Positions 9,425 to 16,625 of a DNA stretch of 64,000 nucleotides are shown in pieces (position 1 is the first letter of the stretch; the number at the start of each line of letters is the position of its first letter). This stretch comes from JALYTY01 sp964546935 (GTDB lineage: Bacteria; Vulcanimicrobiota; Vulcanimicrobiia; Vulcanimicrobiales; Vulcanimicrobiaceae): assembly GCA_964546935.1 (NCBI GenBank), contig CAZJLJ010000007.1, forward strand, positions 15,221 to 79,220. Reading direction: 5' to 3'. Under the pieces are notes generated by a model. It was not told the DNA's origin. It ran no database searches and saw nothing but the letters and a program-made list of their open reading frames with translations. Both the position numbers and the translations under genes were made by a program.

Positions 9425-9582
9425 TTATGCGCCTTCATCTTAGTCTCATATTTTGGAACGTTAACATGTATGGCGTACCACTGCGACCACGCGATCATCC
9501 CGATCATGACTACAAAAAAGAGGACCAACCCAATGCCCCAACCGCGTCTGGCGCGAGGCGACATGCCCGAAAACCGGCTCAT
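9421..9582 (-). CDS. Small single-pass membrane protein at the head of the crcB operon
   Basis: From the ATG at 9582 the product is 53 residues. It has a short basic N-terminus (SPRARRG), one strong membrane helix at about 15-33 (GIGLVLFFVVMIGMIAW), and a polar lysine-rich tail ending KMKAHK. I do not recognise the family. A longer reading from 9687 is possible, but the extra residues look like an out-of-frame translation of the preceding small ORF. The stop overlaps the DUF190 start (GTGA), and the start ATG overlaps the stop of the 32-codon ORF upstream, so it is tightly embedded in the fluoride-channel operon and may be an accessory subunit. Confidence 0.5.
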   Translation of the reverse strand: MSRFSGMSPRARRGWGIGLVLFFVVMIGMIAWSQWYAIHVNVPKYETKMKAHK

Positions 9583-9677
9583 ACGACGGCTCGATTCTCG
9601 CGAATTTCCTTCAAGTCCGTTTGCAAAGGATATTCCTGCCGGGATTTCCGGCGCTGCGAGTGAATCGAACGGCCCAT
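9579..9677 (-). CDS. Possible 32-residue small protein coupled to the crcB operon
   Basis: A reading frame from the ATG at 9677 to the TGA at 9579 gives a very charged peptide that starts MGRSIHSQRRKSRQEYPLQT and ends DLKEIRENRAVV. Its stop overlaps the next ATG in the ATGA arrangement used throughout this operon, and its composition looks more protein-like than the alternative frame that extends the 53-residue gene. It has no recognisable family and no visible Shine-Dalgarno. Its start codon also overlaps, on the opposite strand, the ATG of the lytic transglycosylase at 9676. It could be a real leader or small subunit, or chance. Confidence 0.3.
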   Translation of the reverse strand: MGRSIHSQRRKSRQEYPLQTDLKEIRENRAVV

Positions 9678-10335
9678 GAGCCGACACCGCGCCCCGCTCT
9701 TAGTGGGACTCTGCTGTGCCCTTGCATTCTGCTTTCCATCTCTAGCTCAGGCTGCACCGCGTCCGATCCCGATCCCCGCAACGAGTACGACCGTAGCGGT
9801 TTACGCTACCGTGCTTCATCATTACAACCCGCAGCTGCCCGAGTGGCAGAGTAAAGACCTTGCCCGTCATCTTCTAAACACTGCAAATCGCTGGAAGTTG
9901 GATGCAAACGTCTTGGCGGCGATCGTCGCCGTCGAGTCCAGTTGGCATACCCATGCGATTTCGAGCGCCGGCGCCATCGGTCTCGGCCAGCTCATGCCCG
10001 GAACAGCGGCGACGCTCGGCGTGAATCCACGCGATCCGGCATCGAACCTTTCCGGTGCCGCGCGTTACCTGCACGGACTCATGCAAACGTTCGGTGCGAA
10101 TCCGCAACGGTATAATCTCGTATTCGCCGCGTATAACGCCGGACCGAAAGCCGTAGAACGATTTGGCGGCATTCCGCCGTACGAAGAGACGCAGCGTTAC
10201 GTCGTGAAAGTTCTAAGCACGTGGCACCATCTTCAGGCCAGCATTCGAATGCCGAAGACGGTTTTGGAACGAGCGAATCAAATCGCTGCCAGCGGAGCCG
10301 ACGTAGATTACTGGCTTACCGACAGTAACCGCTAA
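9676..10335 (+). CDS. Exported lytic transglycosylase, SLT domain
   Basis: The 219-residue protein has a signal peptide ending at AQA around residue 26. Its SLT (goose-lysozyme-like) domain has the catalytic glutamate E87 in VAVESSWHTHAIS, followed by SSAGAIGLGQLMPGTA and later AAYNAGPKAV, the standard motifs of the Slt/MltE families. Such enzymes cleave the MurNAc-GlcNAc bond of peptidoglycan in the periplasm with formation of a 1,6-anhydro end. No LysM or other binding domain is present. The ATG lies opposite the start of the small ORF at 9677. Its stop overlaps the end of the convergent HAD gene by four bases, and a strong hairpin with a T-run starts 21 bases after the stop. Confidence 0.9.
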   Translation: MSRHRAPLLVGLCCALAFCFPSLAQAAPRPIPIPATSTTVAVYATVLHHYNPQLPEWQSKDLARHLLNTANRWKLDANVLAAIVAVESSWHTHAISSAGAIGLGQLMPGTAATLGVNPRDPASNLSGAARYLHGLMQTFGANPQRYNLVFAAYNAGPKAVERFGGIPPYEETQRYVVKVLSTWHHLQASIRMPKTVLERANQIAASGADVDYWLTDSNR

Positions 10336-10811
10336 GTCACCCTAAGCGAAAGAATTAAATCGACGGCATCCGCCAAGCTGCGGGTGCCGTCGATTTTTAT
10401 ACCAACGCCGCCGGCATTGGCGGCAACTTCCACATCGCTTTCCTTGTCGCCGACAACGGCGATTCGCGATGCATCGATCCCCCACGAATTTGCAGCGTCG
10501 AAGACGAGCTTCGGCTTTGGCTTACGGCATTCGCAATCGTCATCGGGTCCGTGCGGACAGATGAACCATCCGTCGAAAGGGCCGAGCAATTCGTCGATGC
10601 GATGGTTCACGGCGTTCATGTCCGCCATCGAAATCATCCCACGGCCGACCCCGCTTTGATTCGTCAGCACGCCGACTCGCAAACCGGCAGCACGCAGGCG
10701 ATCTAAGGATTCGCGTGCGCGCAGCACCGGTTCAACTAACGAGGGGTCGCCATTGTACGGCACGTCTACGACAATCGTGCCGTCACGATCTAGGAGTACG
10801 CCTTCAATCAC
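10332..10811 (-). CDS. HAD-IIIA phosphatase, GmhB-like, coupled to thiC
   Basis: The 159-residue protein is a minimal HAD-IIIA phosphatase: D8-R-D10-G-T (nucleophile and acid), T50-N-Q, a zinc loop C85-x-H87...C93-x-C95 followed by RKPKP, and GDKESD with D122 and D126. This layout, including the zinc loop, is that of GmhB (heptose-bisphosphate phosphatase) and HisB-N. The context differs: its ATG overlaps the thiC stop (ATGA), it lies in a TPP-riboswitch operon, and no heptose or histidine genes are near. GmhB function is the safe family guess, while a thiamine-pathway phosphatase is suggested by context. The last 60 codons contain a perfect 12-bp stem that can act as a terminator for the opposite strand. 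Confidence 0.82.
   Translation of the reverse strand: MIEGVLLDRDGTIVVDVPYNGDPSLVEPVLRARESLDRLRAAGLRVGVLTNQSGVGRGMISMADMNAVNHRIDELLGPFDGWFICPHGPDDDCECRKPKPKLVFDAANSWGIDASRIAVVGDKESDVEVAANAGGVGIKIDGTRSLADAVDLILSLRVT
10357..10398 (+). terminator. Intrinsic terminator of the lytic transglycosylase gene, inside the HAD coding sequence
   Basis: A perfect 12-bp stem pairs 10357-10368 with 10385-10396 (AAATCGACGGCA with TGCCGTCGATTT) around a 16-base loop, ending in a run of five T at 10394-10398. It begins 21 bases after the transglycosylase stop codon. The same bases encode the C-terminal DGTRSLADAVDL of the HAD protein on the other strand. Confidence 0.6.
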
Positions 10812-12469
10812 TGGCTAGTAATGTACACCTCGGCGCCGCGCTCGAGGAACTCTTTCGATTTCTCTTCCATGCCCTTTTGGGCGAATTCGCGCACTTCTTG
10901 CGTGATCTTCATCGAGCAGAAATGCGGACCGCACATCGAGCAGAAGTGCGCGATCTTCGCGCCCGCGGCCGGCAGCGTCTCGTCGTGAAACTCGCGCGCC
11001 GTTTCTGGATCGAGCGAAAGATTGAATTGATCTTCCCACCGGAATTCGAATCGCGCTTTTGAAAGCACATCGTCCCAGTGATGCGCTCGCGGGTGTCCTT
11101 TGGCAAGGTCCGCGGCGTGTGCCGCGATCTTATACGCGATAACGCCGTCTTTCACGTCCTTCTTGTTCGGAAGTCCGAGATGTTCTTTCGGCGTTACATA
11201 GCAGAGCATCGCGGTGCCGAACCAGCCGATCATCGCTGCACCGATCGCGCTCGTGATGTGATCGTAGCCGGGCGCAATATCGGTAACCAAGGGCCCAAGC
11301 GTGTAAAACGGCGCCTCATCGCACAGCTCCAGCTGCTTCTCCATATTTTCTTTGATGAGATGCATCGGGACATGTCCGGGACCTTCGATCATGACTTGCA
11401 CGTCGTGCTTCCAAGCGATCTTCGTCAATTCTCCGAGCGTTTCGAGCTCGCCGAACTGAGCGGCATCGTTCGCATCGGCGGTACATCCCGGACGCAAACC
11501 ATCGCCCAGTGAAAACGCGACGTCGTACGCTTTCATGATCTCGCAAATATCTTCGAAATGCGTGTAGAGAAAGTTCTCCTGATGGTGCGCCAGGCACCAC
11601 TTCGCCATAATCGAACCACCGCGCGAAACGATGCCGGTGACGCGATTGGCCGTCAGCGGGACATAACGCAACAACACGCCTGCGTGGATCGTAAAGTAAT
11701 CCACGCCCTGCTCCGCCTGTTCGATGAGCGTATCGCGGAAGAGTTCCCAAGTCAGTTCTTCGGCTTTACCGTTGACTTTCTCGAGTGCCTGATAAATCGG
11801 AACCGTCCCGATTGGAACGGGTGAGTTGCGCAGAATCCACTCGCGCGTCTCGTGGATGTTCTTCCCGGTGGAGAGATCCATGACGGTATCCGCGCCCCAA
11901 CGCGTGGCCCACGTCATCTTGTCGACCTCTTCTTCGATCGTCGACGCAACCGCGGAGTTCCCGATGTTGGCATTGATCTTCACGTGGAAGTTGCGCCCGA
12001 TGATCATCGGTTCGCTTTCGGGATGGTTGATGTTCGACGGAATGATCGCACGCCCGCGTGCAACTTCATCGCGCACAAACTCCGCCGCGACGCCTTCGCG
12101 TAGTGCGATGAACTCCATCTCCGGAGTGATCGCGCCTTTGCGCGCGTAGTGCATCTGCGAAACGTTGGCACCGGGTTTTGCGCGACGAATTTTGCGCGCT
12201 CCGCTAAACCGCACGCCGTTGAGCTCGGGCATCGCTTCGCGCCCGCGCCGGTAAAGCGACGTCGGGCGTTCCAGAACGTCGGTGTCGCCGCGCGATTCAA
12301 TCCACTCTTCACGCAACGGCTTCAATCCGGCGCGAACGTCGATCGCAACGTCGGGATCGGTGTACGGACCGCTCGTGTCGTAAACGACGTGCGACGTGCC
12401 GTCCGTCAAAGCAATCTCACGCACAGGCACGCGAATCGACGGATCGCTGCCTTCAATGTAAACTTTCAT
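10808..12469 (-). CDS. thiC: Phosphomethylpyrimidine synthase ThiC
   Basis: ThiC rearranges aminoimidazole ribotide into HMP phosphate, the pyrimidine half of thiamine, using a [4Fe-4S] cluster and SAM. The 553-residue protein starts with the ThiC-associated segment (VYIEGSDPSIRVPVREI), contains the barrel motifs GNSAVASTIEEE, IEGPGHVP and GPLVTDIAPGYDHIT, and ends with the cluster motif C510-x-x-C513-x4-C518 (CSMCGPHFC). It is somewhat shorter than the enterobacterial enzyme. The ATG is preceded by AGGAAAGGACACC, whose first bases belong to the 3' arm of a TPP riboswitch, so control at translation initiation by ligand binding is plausible. The HAD phosphatase gene is coupled to its stop codon. 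Confidence 0.97.
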   Translation of the reverse strand: MKVYIEGSDPSIRVPVREIALTDGTSHVVYDTSGPYTDPDVAIDVRAGLKPLREEWIESRGDTDVLERPTSLYRRGREAMPELNGVRFSGARKIRRAKPGANVSQMHYARKGAITPEMEFIALREGVAAEFVRDEVARGRAIIPSNINHPESEPMIIGRNFHVKINANIGNSAVASTIEEEVDKMTWATRWGADTVMDLSTGKNIHETREWILRNSPVPIGTVPIYQALEKVNGKAEELTWELFRDTLIEQAEQGVDYFTIHAGVLLRYVPLTANRVTGIVSRGGSIMAKWCLAHHQENFLYTHFEDICEIMKAYDVAFSLGDGLRPGCTADANDAAQFGELETLGELTKIAWKHDVQVMIEGPGHVPMHLIKENMEKQLELCDEAPFYTLGPLVTDIAPGYDHITSAIGAAMIGWFGTAMLCYVTPKEHLGLPNKKDVKDGVIAYKIAAHAADLAKGHPRAHHWDDVLSKARFEFRWEDQFNLSLDPETAREFHDETLPAAGAKIAHFCSMCGPHFCSMKITQEVREFAQKGMEEKSKEFLERGAEVYITSQ

Positions 12470-12480
12470 TGGTGTCCTTT

Positions 12481-12566
12481 CCTACGCCGGCATTATCCGG
12501 TTCAGGTCTGACGGTCGGCGCGAACGATGCGCCCTCTCAGCCCGCACAAGCGCGAGCTCCCGCAAG
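12481..12566 (-). promoter_or_regulatory. TPP riboswitch (THI element) upstream of thiC
   Basis: On the minus strand the conserved THI-box blocks appear in order: CTTGCGGGAG at the 5' end, GCGGGCTGAGAGGG (pyrimidine-sensing helix), and GACCTGAACCGGATAATGCC followed by GGCGTAGG at the 3' end. P1 can form between CTTGC and GTAGG. The element ends 11 bases before the thiC start codon and lies next to its Shine-Dalgarno. I see no separate terminator, so ligand-dependent masking of the ribosome binding site is the likely mode. Confidence 0.95.
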
Positions 12567-12697
12567 ACGACCCGCTACGACGTTAGAAACCAGAATCCCC
12601 CGGTTTCACTGCGACACGGCTCGGAACGGTTCGAGCGCGGGCTTGCCAGGTCAGCTTCAGGCTCTTCGATGTACACTGTGCGCGGAGGTATTTGCTT

Positions 12698-12901
12698 ATG
12701 TCGGTAGCGCGTATTACTGAAATCAGCTCAACGTCATCGCAAAGCTTCGACGACGCGGTTAAACAGGGACTCCAGCGTGCCGCTGAAACATTGCGCGGCA
12801 TCCGAAGCGCTTGGATCAAAGAAATGACGGTAGACGTTCGCGACGGCGCGATCAGCGATTATCAAGTAAATATGCTGGTCACGTTTGTTTTAGAAGAATG
12901 A
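12698..12901 (+). CDS. Dodecin (flavin-binding storage/buffer protein)
   Basis: The 67-residue protein matches dodecin along its whole length: a first strand RITEISSTSSQSFDDAV, a single amphipathic helix QGLQRAAETLRGI, then AWIKEMTVDVRDGAISDYQV with the tryptophan used for stacking on flavins, and a last strand MLVTFVLEE. Dodecins assemble as hollow 12-mers that bind riboflavin or FMN pairs and, in some bacteria, coenzyme A. The ATG at 12698 is favoured over a TTG two codons earlier because GGAGG lies 10 bases upstream. It faces away from thiC and shares its upstream region with the riboswitch promoter. Confidence 0.9.
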   Translation: MSVARITEISSTSSQSFDDAVKQGLQRAAETLRGIRSAWIKEMTVDVRDGAISDYQVNMLVTFVLEE

Positions 12902-12965
12902 CGCAACCGCGCATCACGAACTTGGTCGCAGGTGAAACGGCATCGGAAGAAAACCCGATGCCGTC

Positions 12966-13877
12966 GTGCTTCCGTATCTCGTTTTAGCCGGAGCTCAATT
13001 CGCCGTCGGTGCGGCGGCAATTTTCGCGCGTTACGCTTTGACCGGCGGGGGTCCGATTGCGGTTGCCGCCGCGCGCTTGACCATTGCAGCGCTCGTGCTG
13101 CTTGGAATCGGCGCGATACGCCGCTCGCATACGAAACCGCAACCACGGCGCGAACGCTGGATATTCATTGCGGCGGGCGTGGCGCTGGCGATTCATTTCG
13201 CCGCATGGATTTGGTCGCTTGAATACACGACGGTTGCGATCTCAACGTTGCTCGTCACATCGACGCCCGTTTGGACCGCTCTCTATGATGCGGTTGTCCG
13301 CGGCCGCCGCCTTTCGCGGCCGGCAACGATTTCGTTCGCAACGGGCGCCGTAGGATTGGTGATGGTGGTAGGCTTCGATCGCACAGCGCCCCCGCATCCC
13401 GGACACGAACTCTTCGGGGCGGCACTTGCGCTCTTGGGGAGCTTCGCGATCGCCGCCTATCTGTTGCTTGTGCGCGAGGTGCGCGATCGATTTAGTACGC
13501 AAAGCATTGTCACACGTACGTACGGATGGTCTGCGCTCGCACTCATGGCGGCAGCAGCGATTGCACATCAACCGCCGCCGGCGCTTCATGCGTCCGCAGC
13601 ATGGGGCGGTATTATCGCGATGGCGTTCATCTCGCAATTGCTCGGGCACACCGCCCTAAACGCGTCACTGAAATGGTTCACGCCGAGCGCGATCTCGTTT
13701 GCGACGTTGCTGGAGCCGGTCTTTGCAGCGGTTTTGGCGCTCGCAATCTTTGGTGAAGCGGTCACTCCGCTCGCCGTGGCCGGCGGAATCATCCTTTTAG
13801 GATCCATTGCGGTTGTGCTCAGGGAGGAACGTCGCGTTTTGGATGGCTCCGGCCTGCCAATTGGACCAGTCCAGTAG
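12966..13877 (+). CDS. DMT-superfamily transporter, EamA domains
   Basis: The 303-residue protein is almost entirely hydrophobic with about ten predicted helices arranged as two EamA repeats (roughly 5-140 and 155-285). The first has the typical N-terminal FARYALTGGGPIAVAAARL and W-SLEYTTVAISTLLVTSTPVW; the second ends with LLEPVFAAVLALAIFGE and GGIILLGSIAVVL. Members export amino acids, metabolites or drugs across the inner membrane; the substrate cannot be predicted. A GTG at 12966 is the first start in frame and lies 64 bases after the dodecin stop, so the genes may be co-transcribed. AceE follows after 24 bases. Confidence 0.85.
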   Translation: MLPYLVLAGAQFAVGAAAIFARYALTGGGPIAVAAARLTIAALVLLGIGAIRRSHTKPQPRRERWIFIAAGVALAIHFAAWIWSLEYTTVAISTLLVTSTPVWTALYDAVVRGRRLSRPATISFATGAVGLVMVVGFDRTAPPHPGHELFGAALALLGSFAIAAYLLLVREVRDRFSTQSIVTRTYGWSALALMAAAAIAHQPPPALHASAAWGGIIAMAFISQLLGHTALNASLKWFTPSAISFATLLEPVFAAVLALAIFGEAVTPLAVAGGIILLGSIAVVLREERRVLDGSGLPIGPVQ

Positions 13878-13901
13878 CAAGGGATTGCGCGTTTGCCGTG
13901 A

Positions 13902-16610
13902 ATGCGAGGTACCATGACCACCACGACCACTACAGGCGCCATGACCAATGGTGCTCTGCGCGATCCCGATCCGCAAGAGACGCAGGAATGGCTCGAAGCC
14001 ATGCGCGCCGTTGTGCAGATCGAGGGGCCCGATCGCGCGCGAGCATTGCTTGAAGAGCTTGTAACTGAAGCGCAACGCGGGGGCGCCCATATTTCCCTCG
14101 GCCTTGAAACGCCGTACGTCAACACGATTCCGGCCGATAAAGAGCCTCCCATGCCGGGCAACGACGAGCTGGAAACGCGTTTGCGCCATTATACTCGTTG
14201 GAACGCGGCAGCAACGGTTCTCCGCGCGAACAAACAGAGTTCGGAACTTGGCGGACACGTTGCAAGTTACGCGTCGGCTGCGACGCTGTACGACGTGGGG
14301 TTCAATCATTTTTGGCGCGCACCGTCGGAGAATTTCGGCGGTGACATGGTGTTCATGCAAGGTCACAGCGCGCCGGGTATTTATGCACGTGCATTTTTAG
14401 AAGGACGCATCACCGAAGCGCAACTCGATCGTTTTCGTCAGGAAGTCGATGGCGGTGGTCTTTCCTCGTATCCCCATCCATGGCTCATGCCGGATTTCTG
14501 GCAATATCCGACCGTGTCGATGGGGCTTGGCCCGATCATGTCGATCTATCAAGCGCGTTTCATGCGCTACGTTCACGATCGCGGATTAAAGGATACGGCG
14601 GACCGAAAAGTGTGGGCGTTCGTCGGCGACGGTGAAACGGACGAACCTGAAACGCTCGGCGCAATTTCGCTTGCGGGACGCGAGAAGCTAGACAATCTCA
14701 TTTGGGTAATTAACGCGAATTTGCAGCGTCTCGACGGACCCGTGCGTGGCAACGGCAAGATCATTCAAGAGTTGGAGCGCGTATTCAAGGGCGCCGGCTG
14801 GAACGTCATCAAGGTGATCTGGGGCAGAGGTTGGGACCGTTTGTTCGAACGCGACACGTCCGGCCGCTTAGTGCAACTTATGACGGAAACCGTGGACGGC
14901 GACTATCAAACCTATAAGTCGCGAAACGGTAAGTACGTGCGCGACGAATTTTTCGGGCGCTATCCGGAGACGGCCGCGCTCGTTGCAGACTGGACCGACG
15001 AAGAAATTTGGCAGCTTGCGCGCGGTGGCCACGATCCGCGCAAAGTTTACGCTGCCTACAAAGCGGCAGTGGAAACGACCGGTATGCCGACGGTCATCTT
15101 GGCGAAAACCGTCAAGGGTTACGGTATGGGCGAAGCCGGTGAGGCCCAAAACATCGCGCACCAAGCGAAAAAGATGGGATTGGAAGAGATGCGCGCGTTT
15201 CGCGATCGTTTCCAGATTCCGGTGAACGATACCGAGATCGAGAAAATTCCGTTCTATCGTCCACCCGAAGATAGCGCCGAAATGAAGTATCTGCGCGAAC
15301 GCATGAAAGAGCTTGGAAGCCTGCCGCAACGCCGGCGCAAATCCGAGTCGCTCGCCGTTCCCGAACTTTCCGCATTCGATGCGCAGCTCAAAGGAACCGG
15401 CGATCGCGAGATTTCAACGACGATGGCGTTCGTTCGCGTGCTTAACACGATCGCACGCGATCGTACGGTTGGACCGCGAGTCGTCCCGATCGTTGCGGAC
15501 GAATCGCGCACATTTGGCATGGAAGGCATGTTCCGCCAACTGGGGATCTACTCGTCGGTTGGACAGCTCTATCATCCGCAAGACGCGGAACAACTGATGT
15601 GGTATCGCGAAGATAAGCACGGCCAAATCTTGCAGGAAGGCATCAACGAAGCGGGCGCAATTTCTTCGTGGATCTCTGCCGGTACGTCGTATTCGAATCA
15701 CGATCTGCCCATGATTCCGTTCTACATCTTCTACTCGATGTTTGGATTCCAACGCGTCGGCGATCTTGCATGGGCCGCCGGCGATTCACGCACGCGTGGT
15801 TTTCTGCTGGGTGGAACGTCGGGCCGCACTACGCTCAACGGCGAGGGACTGCAGCACGAAGATGGGCACAGTCAAGTCTTTGCGTCGTTCATTCCGAATT
15901 GCCGGAGCTACGATCCCACGTTCTCGTATGAAGTCGCCGTCATCGTTCAAGACGGATTGCGCCGGATGTTGAGCGATCAGGAAGATATCTATTACTACAT
16001 CACGCTGCTGAATGAAAATTATCAGCATCCCGATATGCCGGCCGGCGCTGAGAACGGCATCCTGAAAGGCATGTATCTCTTCCGCGACGGCGGTAAAGCA
16101 GAGAAGAAAACTCCGCGCGTGCAGCTCTTCGGCTCCGGCGCTATTCTTCGTGAAGTGATTGCCGCAAGCGATCTCCTTGCGAACGATTGGAAAGTTCAAA
16201 GCGATATTTGGAGCGTAACGAGCTTCAACGAGGTTCAACGTGACGGTGTCGATGCGCACCGGCGCAACATGTTGAACCCCGAAGGCGAGCCGGTTCTTTC
16301 TCACTCAGAGCAGATGTTGAAAGACCGCCAAGGCCCCGGCATCGCTGCAACGGACTACATTCGCTTGTATGCCGAATCGATTCGCCCGTACGTCGGCGAT
16401 CGCCGCTACGTTACGCTCGGAACCGACGGCTACGGACGCAGCGACTATCGCCGCAAACTCCGTGAGTTCTTCGAAGTAAACCGTTACTACGTCGCGGTCG
16501 CTGCGTTGAAAGCACTGGCCGACGATGGAACGATCTCGCACAAGATTGTCTCCGAAGCGATTAAGAAGTACGGCATCAATCCGGCGAAGCCGAATCCGAT
16601 TACCGTTTAG
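13902..16610 (+). CDS. aceE: Pyruvate dehydrogenase E1 component, homodimeric type
   Basis: The 902-residue protein is the single-chain E1 that decarboxylates pyruvate on thiamine diphosphate and passes the acetyl group to the lipoyl arms of E2. Visible marks are the early HYTRWNA and GGHVASYASAATLYDVGFNH, the ThDP motif GDGETDEPET...NLIWVINANLQ, the later DESRTFGMEGMF, and LNENYQHP. The length is normal for AceE. This type is typical of proteobacteria rather than the alpha2beta2 E1 of many other phyla. An alternative ATG at 13914 has GAGG just upstream. The aceF gene starts 15 bases after the stop. No lipoamide dehydrogenase gene lies nearby, so E3 must be encoded elsewhere. Confidence 0.97.
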   Translation: MRGTMTTTTTTGAMTNGALRDPDPQETQEWLEAMRAVVQIEGPDRARALLEELVTEAQRGGAHISLGLETPYVNTIPADKEPPMPGNDELETRLRHYTRWNAAATVLRANKQSSELGGHVASYASAATLYDVGFNHFWRAPSENFGGDMVFMQGHSAPGIYARAFLEGRITEAQLDRFRQEVDGGGLSSYPHPWLMPDFWQYPTVSMGLGPIMSIYQARFMRYVHDRGLKDTADRKVWAFVGDGETDEPETLGAISLAGREKLDNLIWVINANLQRLDGPVRGNGKIIQELERVFKGAGWNVIKVIWGRGWDRLFERDTSGRLVQLMTETVDGDYQTYKSRNGKYVRDEFFGRYPETAALVADWTDEEIWQLARGGHDPRKVYAAYKAAVETTGMPTVILAKTVKGYGMGEAGEAQNIAHQAKKMGLEEMRAFRDRFQIPVNDTEIEKIPFYRPPEDSAEMKYLRERMKELGSLPQRRRKSESLAVPELSAFDAQLKGTGDREISTTMAFVRVLNTIARDRTVGPRVVPIVADESRTFGMEGMFRQLGIYSSVGQLYHPQDAEQLMWYREDKHGQILQEGINEAGAISSWISAGTSYSNHDLPMIPFYIFYSMFGFQRVGDLAWAAGDSRTRGFLLGGTSGRTTLNGEGLQHEDGHSQVFASFIPNCRSYDPTFSYEVAVIVQDGLRRMLSDQEDIYYYITLLNENYQHPDMPAGAENGILKGMYLFRDGGKAEKKTPRVQLFGSGAILREVIAASDLLANDWKVQSDIWSVTSFNEVQRDGVDAHRRNMLNPEGEPVLSHSEQMLKDRQGPGIAATDYIRLYAESIRPYVGDRRYVTLGTDGYGRSDYRRKLREFFEVNRYYVAVAALKALADDGTISHKIVSEAIKKYGINPAKPNPITV

Positions 16611-16625
16611 GACGCGAGGAAGTAC

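Noticed and set aside
9583..9700. Possible fluoride riboswitch upstream of the crcB operon
   Set aside because: The conserved blocks of the crcB motif were not found on the minus strand here.
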